A stretch of 62,475 nt of DNA from positions 1 to 62,475 of the forward strand of contig JBQTIQ010000034.1 in NCBI GenBank assembly GCA_052387955.1, written 5' to 3'. Source of the DNA: JBQTIQ01 sp052387955. GTDB taxonomy: Bacteria > Actinomycetota > Acidimicrobiia > Acidimicrobiales > JACDCH01. A program made the position numbers and the translations under genes. The notes beneath the pieces are model-generated. The model saw only the letters and a program-made list of their open reading frames with translations. It was not told the origin of the DNA and did no database searches. Below, one piece after another: positions 16,203-24,286 of the stretch (position 1 is its first letter; every line of letters starts with the position of its first letter).

Positions 16203-16973
16203 GTGGGGCCGGCCGGCGAGCTGCGCAAGCCCTTCTTCGTGCTGGCGGTGGTGCTGTTCGCGTTCGTCGTGTTGTTGGAGCTGGGCTCGACCCACCTCGC
16301 CGGCGGCGGTGGGGCCGGGCCGGCATTGGTCCTGCAGGCCCGGGCCGAGTTCGACGTCGAGGTCCCTGCTGACAACGGCGTCGAGGAACCGCCGGGCCGG
16401 GCGATCTCCTATCTAGCCCTCATCGACGGGATCATCCTGTACACGCTCGCGCTCATGGCCCTGTCGCTGGTTGCGCCGCAACGGCTCCAGGGACGGGTGC
16501 AGGGGGTGGTGACGCTGATCGGGTCGATCGTGCTCATCATCGTGGCGCTGATCCTCGCCATCGTCGCCTTCATCGAGTTGACGATCATGGTGTCGTTGTT
16601 CTTCGCCCCGCCGTTCGGCACGATCGCCTACCTGGCGCTCTGGGGATTCTTTTCCCGGGGCGACGCTGCCGCCCTGCTGTCGGTGCTGATGTTCCTCAAG
16701 CTGGCCACGATCGGGTGCCTGCTGCTGGCCCAGCAACGGTTCCTGCAGAACAAGGGACTCGTGCTGCTGCTGCTCACGTCGTTGGTGGCCAACGTGGTGG
16801 CCGCGTTCCTTCACGGCATCGTGCCCGTGGTCCTGGTCAGCATCACCGACTCGATCGCCGCCATCGTCTTTGCCATCGTCGCCATCATCTGGGGCCTGGT
16901 CCTCTTGATCGGCTCCATCCCCGCCATCGTCAAAGCGCTCCGGTCGACGGTCTCGGTGGCCCGCGACGCCTGA
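16203..16973 (+). CDS. Polytopic membrane protein at the end of the contractile-system operon
   Basis: The GTG at 16203 gives 256 residues with about six to seven hydrophobic helices: near 9-28, 75-92, 100-135 (IVLIIVALILAIVAF), 140-160, 165-185, 190-215 and 220-243. There is no signal motif or enzymatic signature I can name. It is the last gene of the tight run that begins at 4181; a 219-base gap follows before the sigma-factor gene. A role in membrane attachment of the contractile system is inferred only from position. Confidence 0.6.
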   Translation: MGPAGELRKPFFVLAVVLFAFVVLLELGSTHLAGGGGAGPALVLQARAEFDVEVPADNGVEEPPGRAISYLALIDGIILYTLALMALSLVAPQRLQGRVQGVVTLIGSIVLIIVALILAIVAFIELTIMVSLFFAPPFGTIAYLALWGFFSRGDAAALLSVLMFLKLATIGCLLLAQQRFLQNKGLVLLLLTSLVANVVAAFLHGIVPVVLVSITDSIAAIVFAIVAIIWGLVLLIGSIPAIVKALRSTVSVARDA

Positions 16974-17192
16974 CCAGCTTTGGCCGTCATGGCCTCAATG
17001 CGGGGCCGGCCGAGCCGATAATCGACACCAAGACAAGGACAAAGTCGGCAGCAAGGGGACGTTCCCGACGAAACCAGCAGCCGTCCTCGTCCGGTCCGGA
17101 AAGGTGTCGAGCCCGACGTTGTCGAACGAACGCGACGTCGTGGTCGGCCCGTCCGGGCACGACGCGCGTTTCGGCCCGTGACGGAGGTACAC

Positions 17193-17759
17193 GTGGTGAG
17201 GACGGCGACACAATGGGCACCGGCCGGCTTCGCCGCCATCCTCCAAGGCGTCCGGCGCCGTGAGCCGGCAGCCTGCCAACGGCTGTGGACCGCCCTGTCC
17301 CCGGCCGTCGCCGGTTACGTGCGCATGCAGGGGGCGCACGAACCCGACGAGCTCACCAGCGAGGTCTTCCTCGGCGTGTTCTCCGGCATCGAGCGGTTCG
17401 AGGGTGACGAGGCGGCCTTCCGGTCGTGGTTGTTCACCATCGCCCACCGCCGTCTGGTCGACGAGCGCCGGTCGGTGGCCCGTCGGCCCCGTACGGTGCC
17501 GCTCGACAGGGCGTACGACAGCGCTGGAGGTGACGCCGAAGGCGAGGCCTGGGCCCGGCTCGAGACCGATCGCGTCCGGGGGCTGCTGGGCCAGCTGTCA
17601 CCGGCGCAGCGCGACGTCCTGCTGCTGCGATTCGTGGGCGGGTTGACGGTGGAGGAAACGGCCGAGGTGGTCGAACGCACGGTGCCGGCGGTCAAGGCAC
17701 TGAGCCGGCGCGGCCTCGGGTCGTTGCGGACGATTCTGGCCGAGGTGGTATCCGAATGA
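17193..17759 (+). CDS. ECF-type RNA polymerase sigma factor
   Basis: This protein of about 188 residues has the two sigma-70 modules. Region 2 contains HEPDELTSEVFLGVFSGIER and FRSWLFTIAHRRLVDERR. Region 4 contains LSPAQRDVLLLRFVGGLTVE and the helix-turn-helix end VPAVKALSRRGLGSLR. GGAGGT at 17183-17188 fits a GTG at 17193 or 17196 better than the upstream GTG at 17178. The stop overlaps the next start by 4 bases (ATGA), coupling it to a membrane protein that probably acts as its anti-sigma or regulator. A 219-base gap upstream presumably holds the promoter. Confidence 0.92.
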   Translation: MVRTATQWAPAGFAAILQGVRRREPAACQRLWTALSPAVAGYVRMQGAHEPDELTSEVFLGVFSGIERFEGDEAAFRSWLFTIAHRRLVDERRSVARRPRTVPLDRAYDSAGGDAEGEAWARLETDRVRGLLGQLSPAQRDVLLLRFVGGLTVEETAEVVERTVPAVKALSRRGLGSLRTILAEVVSE

Positions 17760-18853
17760 GCGATTCGAGCGATTGCGGTGATGTGTCCCGAGAGGTGACC
17801 GACGCCGAGGCGGATGCGCTCCTCGACGGCGAGGCGATCGACGGCTTCGACCTGACCGCGCTCGACCCGGACCTGGTCCCGGTCATGGCGGCGCTCGAGG
17901 ACGTCCACGCTCTCGCCGGCGACCGCGTGCCCGTGGCGAGCGCGGCACTGGCCCTGGTCATCGGGCACCCGCCGCTGCCCACCGCCGTCCGGGGAGGCTC
18001 CTCGATGCCCTACGACCGCATCATCCCGTCCCGCTCCGCTCGCACCCCGAGCCGAGCCGGTCGCGCGGTGGCAGCGGTGTCCGCCGTTGCCGTGCTGGCA
18101 GTCGCCGGCGCCGCCTTCGCCCTCCCTGGCCGCCCGTCGTCCTCGTCGGCGGTCAACGCAGCCTCGGCCTCGAGCGTGCCCGTCGTCGGGCCGGCGACGG
18201 CCAGCCCATCGCCGTCGCCCTCGGCCGAGAAGGTCGCAGCGCCACCAGCCAACGGCGCCGTTGCCGTCCCGGTGGTACCGCCGTCGGTGGCCGAGCTCGC
18301 CCGCCTGCCGATCGAGGACCTCGTCGGGTTGCCGCTCGACATCCTGGCCCGGCTCGACCTCGCCGGCCTGGTCCGGCTCCCGCTCGACATCCTGGCCCAG
18401 CTTCCCATCGCATCGCTGGTGCAACTGCCTTTCGACATCCTGGCCCAGCTGCCCATCGAGAATCTCGTCCAACTGCCGACCGGGCTGTTGACGCAGTTGC
18501 CCCTCGATGTCCTGTCCCAGTTCCCGGACGCGACGCTGGCGCAGATGCCGCTCGACGTCGTCAACCAGCTGCCCATCGAGCGGCTGATCGAGCTCGCCAC
18601 CGAGCTTCCGATGCAGATCCTGAGCCAGATCCCGGTCGAGCTCCTGATGTTCATGCCTGCCGACGTCCTCAGCATGCTCCCGCCCGACCTGCAGGCCCAG
18701 GTCCAGGCGGCGATGGCGGCCGGCGGCTTCGACTACAGCGACTACTTCGACTTCGGCAGCCAGTTCGACCCCGGCCAGTTCGACCCCGGCCAGTTCGGGC
18801 CCGGCGCCTTCGGGTTCGGTCCCGGCGGCTGGGGATGGGGTTGGTCGGGCTAG
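17756..18853 (+). CDS. Putative anti-sigma/membrane protein with LPxxxLxQ octapeptide repeat array
   Basis: This 365-residue protein is coupled to the sigma gene. Its N-terminal about 100 residues are acidic and cytoplasmic (ADALLDGEAIDGFDL), followed by one membrane span near 103-122 and a Ser/Pro/Ala linker. Residues about 184-312 consist of some sixteen 8-residue units of the form LP-x-(D/E)-x-L-x-Q, for example LPLDILAQ, LPIASLVQ, LPFDILAQ, LPIENLVQ. The C-terminus is Phe/Asp/Gly-rich (FDPGQFDPGQ) and ends WGWGWSG. Anti-sigma function is inferred from gene order; no ZAS zinc motif is visible. The repeat array would lie outside the membrane. Confidence 0.75.
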   Translation: MSDSSDCGDVSREVTDAEADALLDGEAIDGFDLTALDPDLVPVMAALEDVHALAGDRVPVASAALALVIGHPPLPTAVRGGSSMPYDRIIPSRSARTPSRAGRAVAAVSAVAVLAVAGAAFALPGRPSSSSAVNAASASSVPVVGPATASPSPSPSAEKVAAPPANGAVAVPVVPPSVAELARLPIEDLVGLPLDILARLDLAGLVRLPLDILAQLPIASLVQLPFDILAQLPIENLVQLPTGLLTQLPLDVLSQFPDATLAQMPLDVVNQLPIERLIELATELPMQILSQIPVELLMFMPADVLSMLPPDLQAQVQAAMAAGGFDYSDYFDFGSQFDPGQFDPGQFGPGAFGFGPGGWGWGWSG

Positions 18854-18935
18854 CTCACAGACGCGCTTCGATCACCATCGGTCCGGGTTGCGGCCCGACG
18901 AGCGTTGTCAAGGTTGGCGATCCCGCTCGCGAAGC

Positions 18936-18986
18936 TGGGCCCGAGGTGCAGCGTCATCGCCGGCGGGGAACGCAGCGAGCACAGCC
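18936..18986 (+). repeat. Dispersed repeat, type 1 (degenerate copy)
   Basis: The sequence ending CGGCGGGGAACGCAGCGAGC just before the lipoprotein start matches the 3' half of the repeat seen at 19806-19877 and elsewhere. The 5' half is poorly preserved. Confidence 0.45.
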
Positions 18987-19721
18987 GTGAGAGAGTTGGC
19001 GGTGGCCGTACCTCCGCCGGCGCGAGCCGTCGTCGTCCTGCTCCTCCTGGCTGTCGCCGCCTGTGGCGGCCCGCCCGGAGGTGACGGCGATTCGGGCACC
19101 TACCGCGCCCCTCTCGGTGCCTTCTCCGACGGACCGGCCCTTTCGAGCCTCACCGTCCCCGATCTCGGGCCGGTGTCGGTGCCCGACCTCACGGGCGCTG
19201 CCGGGTCGGCGGTGGTGACCGACGACCCCGAGGTCCAGTTCCTGGTCTCGGACTTCTATGTGCGGCTGTGGTCGGTGACGGCGTCGCGGCCCGACCCGGC
19301 TCGGCTGACGTCGGTGGTGAGCGCCTCCTGCCCGTGCTTCAACGCCCGGCGGGCCACCGTCCAGGCCTTGGTCGATCAGGGCCAGCGCTACGACGGGCCC
19401 GCTCCCCGGGTGGTACGGGTGGCGGTGCTCTCCGGGCTTGGCACCGGCGGCGGCCTCGAGGTGGCGGTCGAGACCGAGCGCGAGGCGGTGCGCCTCATCG
19501 GCCCGGAGGGGGACGTCCTGCAGGAGCTCCCGGCGAGCCGTTCCTCGGCGGCGTTGTCGCTCCAGCGCGACCCCAGCGACCTGCTCGTGCTGCTCGACGC
19601 CCGCGAACTGCCGGCCTTCCCCGGCGACGGCACCTCGGGCGAAGCGCCGGTCGAGGAGGCACCGGAAGAGGGAACGCCGGAGGCGCCCTCCGATCAGCCC
19701 GGTACCGACACCAACGGGTAA
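18987..19721 (+). CDS. Putative lipoprotein of unknown function
   Basis: The GTG at 18987 gives 244 residues. The N-terminus is a lipoprotein signal: PPARAVVVLLLLAVAACGG, with lipobox AVAAC placing the lipidated Cys near residue 27. The mature part has an alpha/beta domain (DPEVQFLVSDFYVRLWSVTA, CPCFNARRATVQALVDQGQ, then GLEVAVETEREAVRLIG), with a size and pattern reminiscent of NTF2-like folds. The tail is an acidic Pro/Glu-rich linker (EAPVEEAPEEGTPEAP). It follows the ECF sigma/anti-sigma pair by 133 bases and could be in that regulon, but no promoter motif shared between them is evident. Confidence 0.7.
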   Translation: MRELAVAVPPPARAVVVLLLLAVAACGGPPGGDGDSGTYRAPLGAFSDGPALSSLTVPDLGPVSVPDLTGAAGSAVVTDDPEVQFLVSDFYVRLWSVTASRPDPARLTSVVSASCPCFNARRATVQALVDQGQRYDGPAPRVVRVAVLSGLGTGGGLEVAVETEREAVRLIGPEGDVLQELPASRSSAALSLQRDPSDLLVLLDARELPAFPGDGTSGEAPVEEAPEEGTPEAPSDQPGTDTNG

Positions 19722-19805
19722 CCCTCTGCAAGCGCCGGAGCGCCGCCTGAGGTGAGGCCCAAGAGCGACCAGCGCTACCGCCGGTGGAGGTTGGCCTGGC
19801 CGCGG

Positions 19806-19877
19806 GTGCGAGCGCCGGAGCGCCAGCGGAGGTGCGGCCGAGAGCGGCCTGCGTGGCCGGGGAACGCAGCTAGCACA
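19806..19877 (+). repeat. Dispersed repeat, type 1 (copy upstream of proline dehydrogenase gene)
   Basis: This intergenic copy runs GTGCGAGCGCCGGAGCGCC, then AGCGGAGGTGCGGCC, GCGGCCTGCGTGGCCGGGG and AACGCAGC. Near-identical copies lie at 23009-23078 and 24221-24285, and reverse-oriented tandem copies at 48103-48362. It ends about 13 bases before the GTG of the next gene. Confidence 0.85.
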
Positions 19878-19890
19878 GTACCCTCCGACC

Positions 19891-22869
19891 GTGGCCCGGA
19901 GCCTGGATGCCGACGTCGACGGCGTGGCCCGGCAGCTGGCCGCTCTCGGCGCCGGCGCCCGCTCGAAGGTGTTCGCGATGTCGTGGTGGAACGAGAAGAT
20001 GCTCGACTGGGCCATGGCCCGGCCGGCCTTCAAGACCCAGCTGTTCCGGTTCGTCGACGTCTTCCCCGCCCTCGGCGGCAACGAGGACGTCGCCCGCCAC
20101 CTCGAGGAGTACTTTGACGGCACCCGGGCGCCCAAGCTCCTCGACTTCGGCATCGATGTGGCCGACCACGTGCCGTTCGGACGGGCGATCGAGTCGGCTG
20201 TCGCCCGCCGGAACATCGCCCGCATGGCCGAGCAGTTCATCGTCGGCCAGGGCCCGGCCGAGGCAGCCGAACGGCTCGGGGCGCTGTGGCGCACCGGCAG
20301 CGCCTTCACCTGCGACCTGTTGGGGGAGAAGACGGTTGTCGGCGCCGAGGCCGACCGCTACGGGTCCCGGGTCGACGAGCTGCTCCGGGCCCTGTCGGCG
20401 GCGGCGGCCCGGTGGTCGCCCGACGACCATCTCGAACGCGACGACCTCGGCCCCGTCCCCCGGGTCAACGTATCGATCAAGCCCACCGCCCTGGCCGCCC
20501 ACTACGAGCCGCTGACCAGCTCGCCCGGCCTGGAGGAGGCCAAGGCCCGTACCCGGCCGCGGCTGCGTCTGGCCCGCGAGCTCGGTGCCTTCGTCAACTT
20601 CGACATGGAGCACTACGACGCCAAGGACCTGACGTTGACGCTGTTCCGGGACCTGATGAGCGAGGACGAGTTCCGCTCGCTCGAGGCCGGCATCGTCGTC
20701 CAGGCCTATCTCAAGGACTCCCGCGACGACTTGGCCGACCTGGTGTCGTTCTCGGCCTCCCGGTCGGCGCCGATCACGGTCCGGTTGGTCAAAGGCGCCT
20801 ACTGGGACACCGAGACGGTCAAGGCCCAGGCCGAGGGCTGGCCCGTCCCGGTGTTCGAGCGCAAGGACGAGACCGACGCCAACTACGACCGGTGCGTCCG
20901 CCTGCTGCACGACCACCACGGCGAGGTGCGGGCGGCGTTCGCCAGCCACAACCTGCGCTCGCTGGCCTACGCCGTCGTCTACGCCCGGTCGCGGGGCATC
21001 CCCGACACCGGCTTCGAAGTCCAGATGCTCTACGGCATGGCCGAACCGATGCACGCCGCGGTCAAGCGGATGGGGCTGCGCCTGCGGGTCTACGCCCCGG
21101 TCGGCGAGCTCGTCCCGGGCATGGCCTACCTGGTGCGGCGGCTGCTCGAGAATACGTCGAACGAGTCCTTCGTCCGCCACCGGTTCGCCGAGGGACGTGC
21201 CCTCGACGAGCTGCTGGTGCCGCCCGCCGTCGAGCGGATCCCGCCTCCCGGTGTCGTCGTCGACCGGGCCCGCACCGACGTCGCCGCCCCCGGGCCCTAC
21301 GACCCCGAGCCGGCCGCCGAGTGGCGCCGGCCCGGCCCCCGCACCGCGCACCAGGCGGCGGTCGAGGCTGTCGGGCGCGCCCCGGTCATCGACGTGCCGG
21401 CGTGGGTCGCCGGTGAGGCAATGCACACCGCCGCCACCATCGACTCCGTCGACCCCGGGCGCTTCGAGCGGGTGGTCGCCCGCAGCGCGTCGTGTACTGC
21501 GGCCGACGCCGACACCGCGGTGGCGGCGGCGGTGGTTGCCGCCGCCCGGTGGAGGGCGGCCCCGGTGGCGGAGCGGGCCGCGGTGCTGTTCCGGGCCGCC
21601 CAATGGCTGCGCCGGCGCCGGCCCGAGCTCGCCGCCCTCGAGGTGTTCGAAGCGGGCAAACCGTGGGACCAGGCCGACGCCGACGTGTGCGAGGCGATCG
21701 ACTTCTGCGAGTACTACGGGCGCGAAGCCCTGCGGCTGGAGGCGCAGGCCGGTGCCCGGGTGCAGTCGCCGCCGGGGGAGCGCAACCGGCTCACGTACCA
21801 CGGCAAGGGCGTCGCCGCCGTCATCGCTCCCTGGAACTTCCCCCTCGCCATCCCCTGCGGCATGACCGTCGCCGCCCTGGTGATGGGCAACCCGGTCATC
21901 CTCAAGCCGGCCGAGCAGACGCCGGCGGTGGCGCACCGGCTGGTCGAGGCGCTGGTCGACGCCGGCGCCCCGGCCGGGGTCATCCAGTTGCTGCCCGGCG
22001 CCGGCGAGGTCGTCGGCGCTCGCCTGGTCGAGCACCCCGACGTTGCGGTGATCGCCTTCACCGGTTCCAAGGCGGTCGGACTACAGATCGTCGCCGCCGC
22101 TGCCGTGCCCCGGCCGGGGCAACGCCACGTCAAGCGGGTGGTGGCCGAGATGGGAGGCAAGAACGCCCTCATCATCGACGCCGACGCCGATCCCGACGTG
22201 GCCGTCCCCGCCGTCGTCACCTCCGCGTTCGGGTTCGCCGGGCAGAAGTGCTCGGCCGCCTCCCGGCTGATCGTCCTCGACCGGGTCTACGACGCGGTGG
22301 TGGACCGGCTGGTGGCGGCCACTGCCGAGGTGCCGGTCGGCCACCCGTGCGACATGGCGGTCCGGGTCGGCCCGGTCATCGACGCCGATGCCCACCAACG
22401 GCTGTCCGACGCCATCGACCGGGCCGGCGGCGAGGCCCGGGTCCTGGTGCGGCGCCGCGACGTGCCCTCGGACGGGTGGTACGTGGGGCCGACGGTGGTG
22501 GCGGTCGACGATCCCGGCGCCGCCCATGTGGCCCGCGACGAGCTGTTCGGCCCGGTGCTGGCGGTACTGCGGGCACGGGACTTCGACCACGCCCTCGCCC
22601 TGGCCAACGACACCGACTACGCCCTCACCGCCGGTCTGTTCTCCCGGTCGCCGTCGCACCTCGACCGCGCCGCCCGCGAGCTACGGGCCGGCAACGTCTA
22701 CCTCAACCGGCACATCACCGGGGCGGTCGTCGGCCGTCAACCCTTCGGCGGCTACGGCCTGTCGGGGGTCGGCTCCAAGGCCGGCGGCCCCGATTACCTG
22801 CTGCAGTTCGCCGACCCGAGGGTCGTGACCGAGAACACCGTCCGCCAAGGCTTCGCCGCCGACGACTGA
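19891..22869 (+). CDS. putA: Bifunctional proline dehydrogenase / L-glutamate gamma-semialdehyde dehydrogenase (PutA-type)
   Basis: This 992-residue protein oxidises proline to glutamate in two steps. The N-terminal FAD-dependent PRODH barrel shows VNVSIKPTALAAHYEP, FVNFDMEHYDAKDLTL, IVVQAYLKDS, VRLVKGAYWDTE, FASHNLRSLAYA, and FEVQMLYGMAEP. The C-terminal aldehyde dehydrogenase shows IAPWNFPLAIPCGM, LKPAEQTPAVAHRL, FTGSKAVGLQI, VVAEMGGKNALI (catalytic Glu) and FGFAGQKCSAASRLIV (catalytic Cys), ending QPFGGYGLSGVGSKAGG. There is no N-terminal DNA-binding domain, so it is not an E. coli-type PutA repressor. TACCCT at 19879-19884, just ahead of the GTG, could be a -10 element of a nearly leaderless transcript, but no -35 is clear. 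Confidence 0.93.
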   Translation: MARSLDADVDGVARQLAALGAGARSKVFAMSWWNEKMLDWAMARPAFKTQLFRFVDVFPALGGNEDVARHLEEYFDGTRAPKLLDFGIDVADHVPFGRAIESAVARRNIARMAEQFIVGQGPAEAAERLGALWRTGSAFTCDLLGEKTVVGAEADRYGSRVDELLRALSAAAARWSPDDHLERDDLGPVPRVNVSIKPTALAAHYEPLTSSPGLEEAKARTRPRLRLARELGAFVNFDMEHYDAKDLTLTLFRDLMSEDEFRSLEAGIVVQAYLKDSRDDLADLVSFSASRSAPITVRLVKGAYWDTETVKAQAEGWPVPVFERKDETDANYDRCVRLLHDHHGEVRAAFASHNLRSLAYAVVYARSRGIPDTGFEVQMLYGMAEPMHAAVKRMGLRLRVYAPVGELVPGMAYLVRRLLENTSNESFVRHRFAEGRALDELLVPPAVERIPPPGVVVDRARTDVAAPGPYDPEPAAEWRRPGPRTAHQAAVEAVGRAPVIDVPAWVAGEAMHTAATIDSVDPGRFERVVARSASCTAADADTAVAAAVVAAARWRAAPVAERAAVLFRAAQWLRRRRPELAALEVFEAGKPWDQADADVCEAIDFCEYYGREALRLEAQAGARVQSPPGERNRLTYHGKGVAAVIAPWNFPLAIPCGMTVAALVMGNPVILKPAEQTPAVAHRLVEALVDAGAPAGVIQLLPGAGEVVGARLVEHPDVAVIAFTGSKAVGLQIVAAAAVPRPGQRHVKRVVAEMGGKNALIIDADADPDVAVPAVVTSAFGFAGQKCSAASRLIVLDRVYDAVVDRLVAATAEVPVGHPCDMAVRVGPVIDADAHQRLSDAIDRAGGEARVLVRRRDVPSDGWYVGPTVVAVDDPGAAHVARDELFGPVLAVLRARDFDHALALANDTDYALTAGLFSRSPSHLDRAARELRAGNVYLNRHITGAVVGRQPFGGYGLSGVGSKAGGPDYLLQFADPRVVTENTVRQGFAADD

Positions 22870-22885
22870 CCGCCGGCGGCTGGCA

Positions 22886-22985
22886 CGGTCGTGCATCGGT
22901 CGGTGCCCGGTCACGGACGATGCACTGCCGTCGTTGGGTGGGCCTCGGTCGTGCATCGGTCGTTCCCTCGTGGCGACCGATGCAC
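22886..22985 (+). repeat. Two hairpins as a 60-base direct repeat after the proline dehydrogenase gene
   Basis: CGGTCGTGCATCGGTCG occurs at 22886-22902 and again at 22946-22962. The second copy is followed by a perfect 12-bp inverted partner, CGACCGATGCAC at 22974-22985 (loop 11 bases). The first has an 8-bp partner at 22918-22925. The gap lies between convergent genes. There is no T-tract, so terminator function is possible but not established. Confidence 0.8.
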
Positions 22986-23008
22986 GTTCGTCGCCGGGCG
23001 CTCCGCAG

Positions 23009-23078
23009 GTGCGAGCGCCGGAGCGCCAGCGGAGGTGCGGTCACACACGGCCTGCGTGGCCGGGGAACGCAGCTGGCA
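23009..23078 (+). repeat. Dispersed repeat, type 1 (between putA and the MmcQ gene)
   Basis: The copy runs from GTGCGAGCGCCGGAGCGCC to GGCCGGGGAACGCAGC, nearly identical to 19806-19877 except for a short variable centre (TCACACA). It lies three bases from the stop codon of the convergent downstream gene. Confidence 0.85.
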
Positions 23079-23081
23079 AAC

Positions 23082-23429
23082 CTACCGGTCGACTTGGCGG
23101 GCGAGTGTCTTGGGGGCGATGAGGCAGTAGCTGGTGGCGATCAGCTCGGCGACCTCTTCCCAGTCGACGGCGCCGGCGAGCTTGACGCCGATCCAGCCCC
23201 GGCCGCCCACGTAGGCGGGAACGAAGTAGCGGGCGGCGTCGCCGAGGAGGGCCTCTCGCTCGGCCGGGTCGGCCTTGATGGTGATGCTGTTGCCGTCGCC
23301 GGAGACGATGACGAAGATCTTCTTGCGGACCCGGAAGGTGACGTGGTCCTCCCAGGTCACCAGCTCGCGGGTCTCGGGGAGGGCGAGGCTGATCTTCCGC
23401 AGCCGCACCAGCATCGTCGGCTTACCCAT
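23082..23429 (-). CDS. MmcQ/YjbR family protein
   Basis: This 115-residue protein has the MmcQ/YjbR fold features: LPETRELVTWEDHVTFRVRK, KIFVIVSGDGNSITIKADP and GGRGWIGVKLAGAVDW, then a C-terminal helix of the usual ATSY type (ATSYCLIAPKTLA). Members are small CyaY-like-fold proteins sometimes described as DNA-binding; their function is unsettled. It overlaps the 3' end of trpA by 8 bases and is therefore probably co-transcribed with trpBA. Confidence 0.85.
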   Translation of the reverse strand: MGKPTMLVRLRKISLALPETRELVTWEDHVTFRVRKKIFVIVSGDGNSITIKADPAEREALLGDAARYFVPAYVGGRGWIGVKLAGAVDWEEVAELIATSYCLIAPKTLARQVDR

Positions 23430-24201
23430 CGAGCGCCGCCCGGAACGATCCCACCAAGGTGGCCACGCCCTCGGGCCCGCCGCCCTCCAGCACCTTGCGG
23501 ACGATCGCCGAACCGACGACCACGCCGTCGGCGACCTCGCACACCGCTGCCGCCTGCGCCGGCGTCGACACCCCGACGCCGACCAGCACCGGGAGGTCGG
23601 TGATGGCTTTGAGCCGCTTGGCCATCAACATGGCCGAGTCGGCCAGCCGGTCGCGCTCACCGGTGACCCCCAGCAGGCCGACGCCGTAGAGGAAGCCGCG
23701 GGCCCGGGCGCACACCCGGGGCAGGCGTTCGTCGGGGGCGGTGGGGGCGGCCAGCATCACGGTCTCGATGCCGACCTCGTCGGCCACCGCCGCCCATGGG
23801 CCCACCTCCTCCAACGGGAGGTCGGGAAGGATGGCGGCGGCGACGCCGGCGGCCCTCAGCTCGTGAGCGAACTTTTCGTGACCCATATGGAAAGCGATGT
23901 TGTAGTACGTCATGACCGCCAAGGGCACACCGGCGTCGATGCGGCGCAGTCCGTCGAGGATCCCCTGGGGCGTGGCGCCGGCCCGCAGCGCCGCTTCGGA
24001 CGCCTGTTGGATCGTCGGCCCGTCCATGACCGGGTCGGAAAAGGGGATCCCGATCTCGATGGCGTCGGCGCCGGCGGCGGCCGCCGCCCGTAGCACCTGG
24101 GCCCAGTCGCCGAGGCCGCCGGTGAGGTAGGGGACGAGCAGTTTGCGGCCGGCGTCACGGGCCGCCCGCAGCGTCGGCTCCAGCGCCGGCGCAGTACTCA
24201 C
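23422..24201 (-). CDS. trpA: Tryptophan synthase alpha subunit
   Basis: This 259-residue TIM-barrel enzyme cleaves indole-3-glycerol phosphate to indole, which channels to TrpB. Key segments are present: PYLTGGLGDWAQ, ADAIEIGIPFSDPVMDGPTI (catalytic Glu and Asp), VMTYYNIAFHMG, GVAAAILPDLPLEE, FLYGVGLLGVTGER (normally ...S..GVTG.R) and LVGVGVSTPAQAAAV with the phosphate-binding GSAIV. It lies downstream of trpB; the 85-base gap between them holds a dispersed repeat rather than the usual overlap. Confidence 0.95.
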   Translation of the reverse strand: MSTAPALEPTLRAARDAGRKLLVPYLTGGLGDWAQVLRAAAAAGADAIEIGIPFSDPVMDGPTIQQASEAALRAGATPQGILDGLRRIDAGVPLAVMTYYNIAFHMGHEKFAHELRAAGVAAAILPDLPLEEVGPWAAVADEVGIETVMLAAPTAPDERLPRVCARARGFLYGVGLLGVTGERDRLADSAMLMAKRLKAITDLPVLVGVGVSTPAQAAAVCEVADGVVVGSAIVRKVLEGGGPEGVATLVGSFRAALDG

Positions 24202-24220
24202 CGGAGGACCGTGCGGCCGA

Positions 24221-24285
24221 CGTGAGCGCCGGAGCGCCAGCGGAGGTGCGGCCAGGAGCGGCCTACGTGGCCGGGGAACGCCAGC
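24221..24285 (+). repeat. Dispersed repeat, type 1 (inside the trpB-trpA gap)
   Basis: The element reads GTGAGCGCCGGAGCGCC through GGCCGGGGAACGCCAGC and matches the other type 1 copies. It fills most of the 85 bases separating trpB from trpA and so probably sits within their shared transcript. Confidence 0.85.
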
Positions 24286-24286
24286 A

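Noticed and set aside
4181..16973. Interpretation as a prophage or type VI secretion system
   Set aside because: There are no capsid, terminase, integrase, lysis or portal genes, and no TssB/TssC split sheath, TssJLM or ClpV. The Pvc16-, hub- and spike-like set fits eCIS better.
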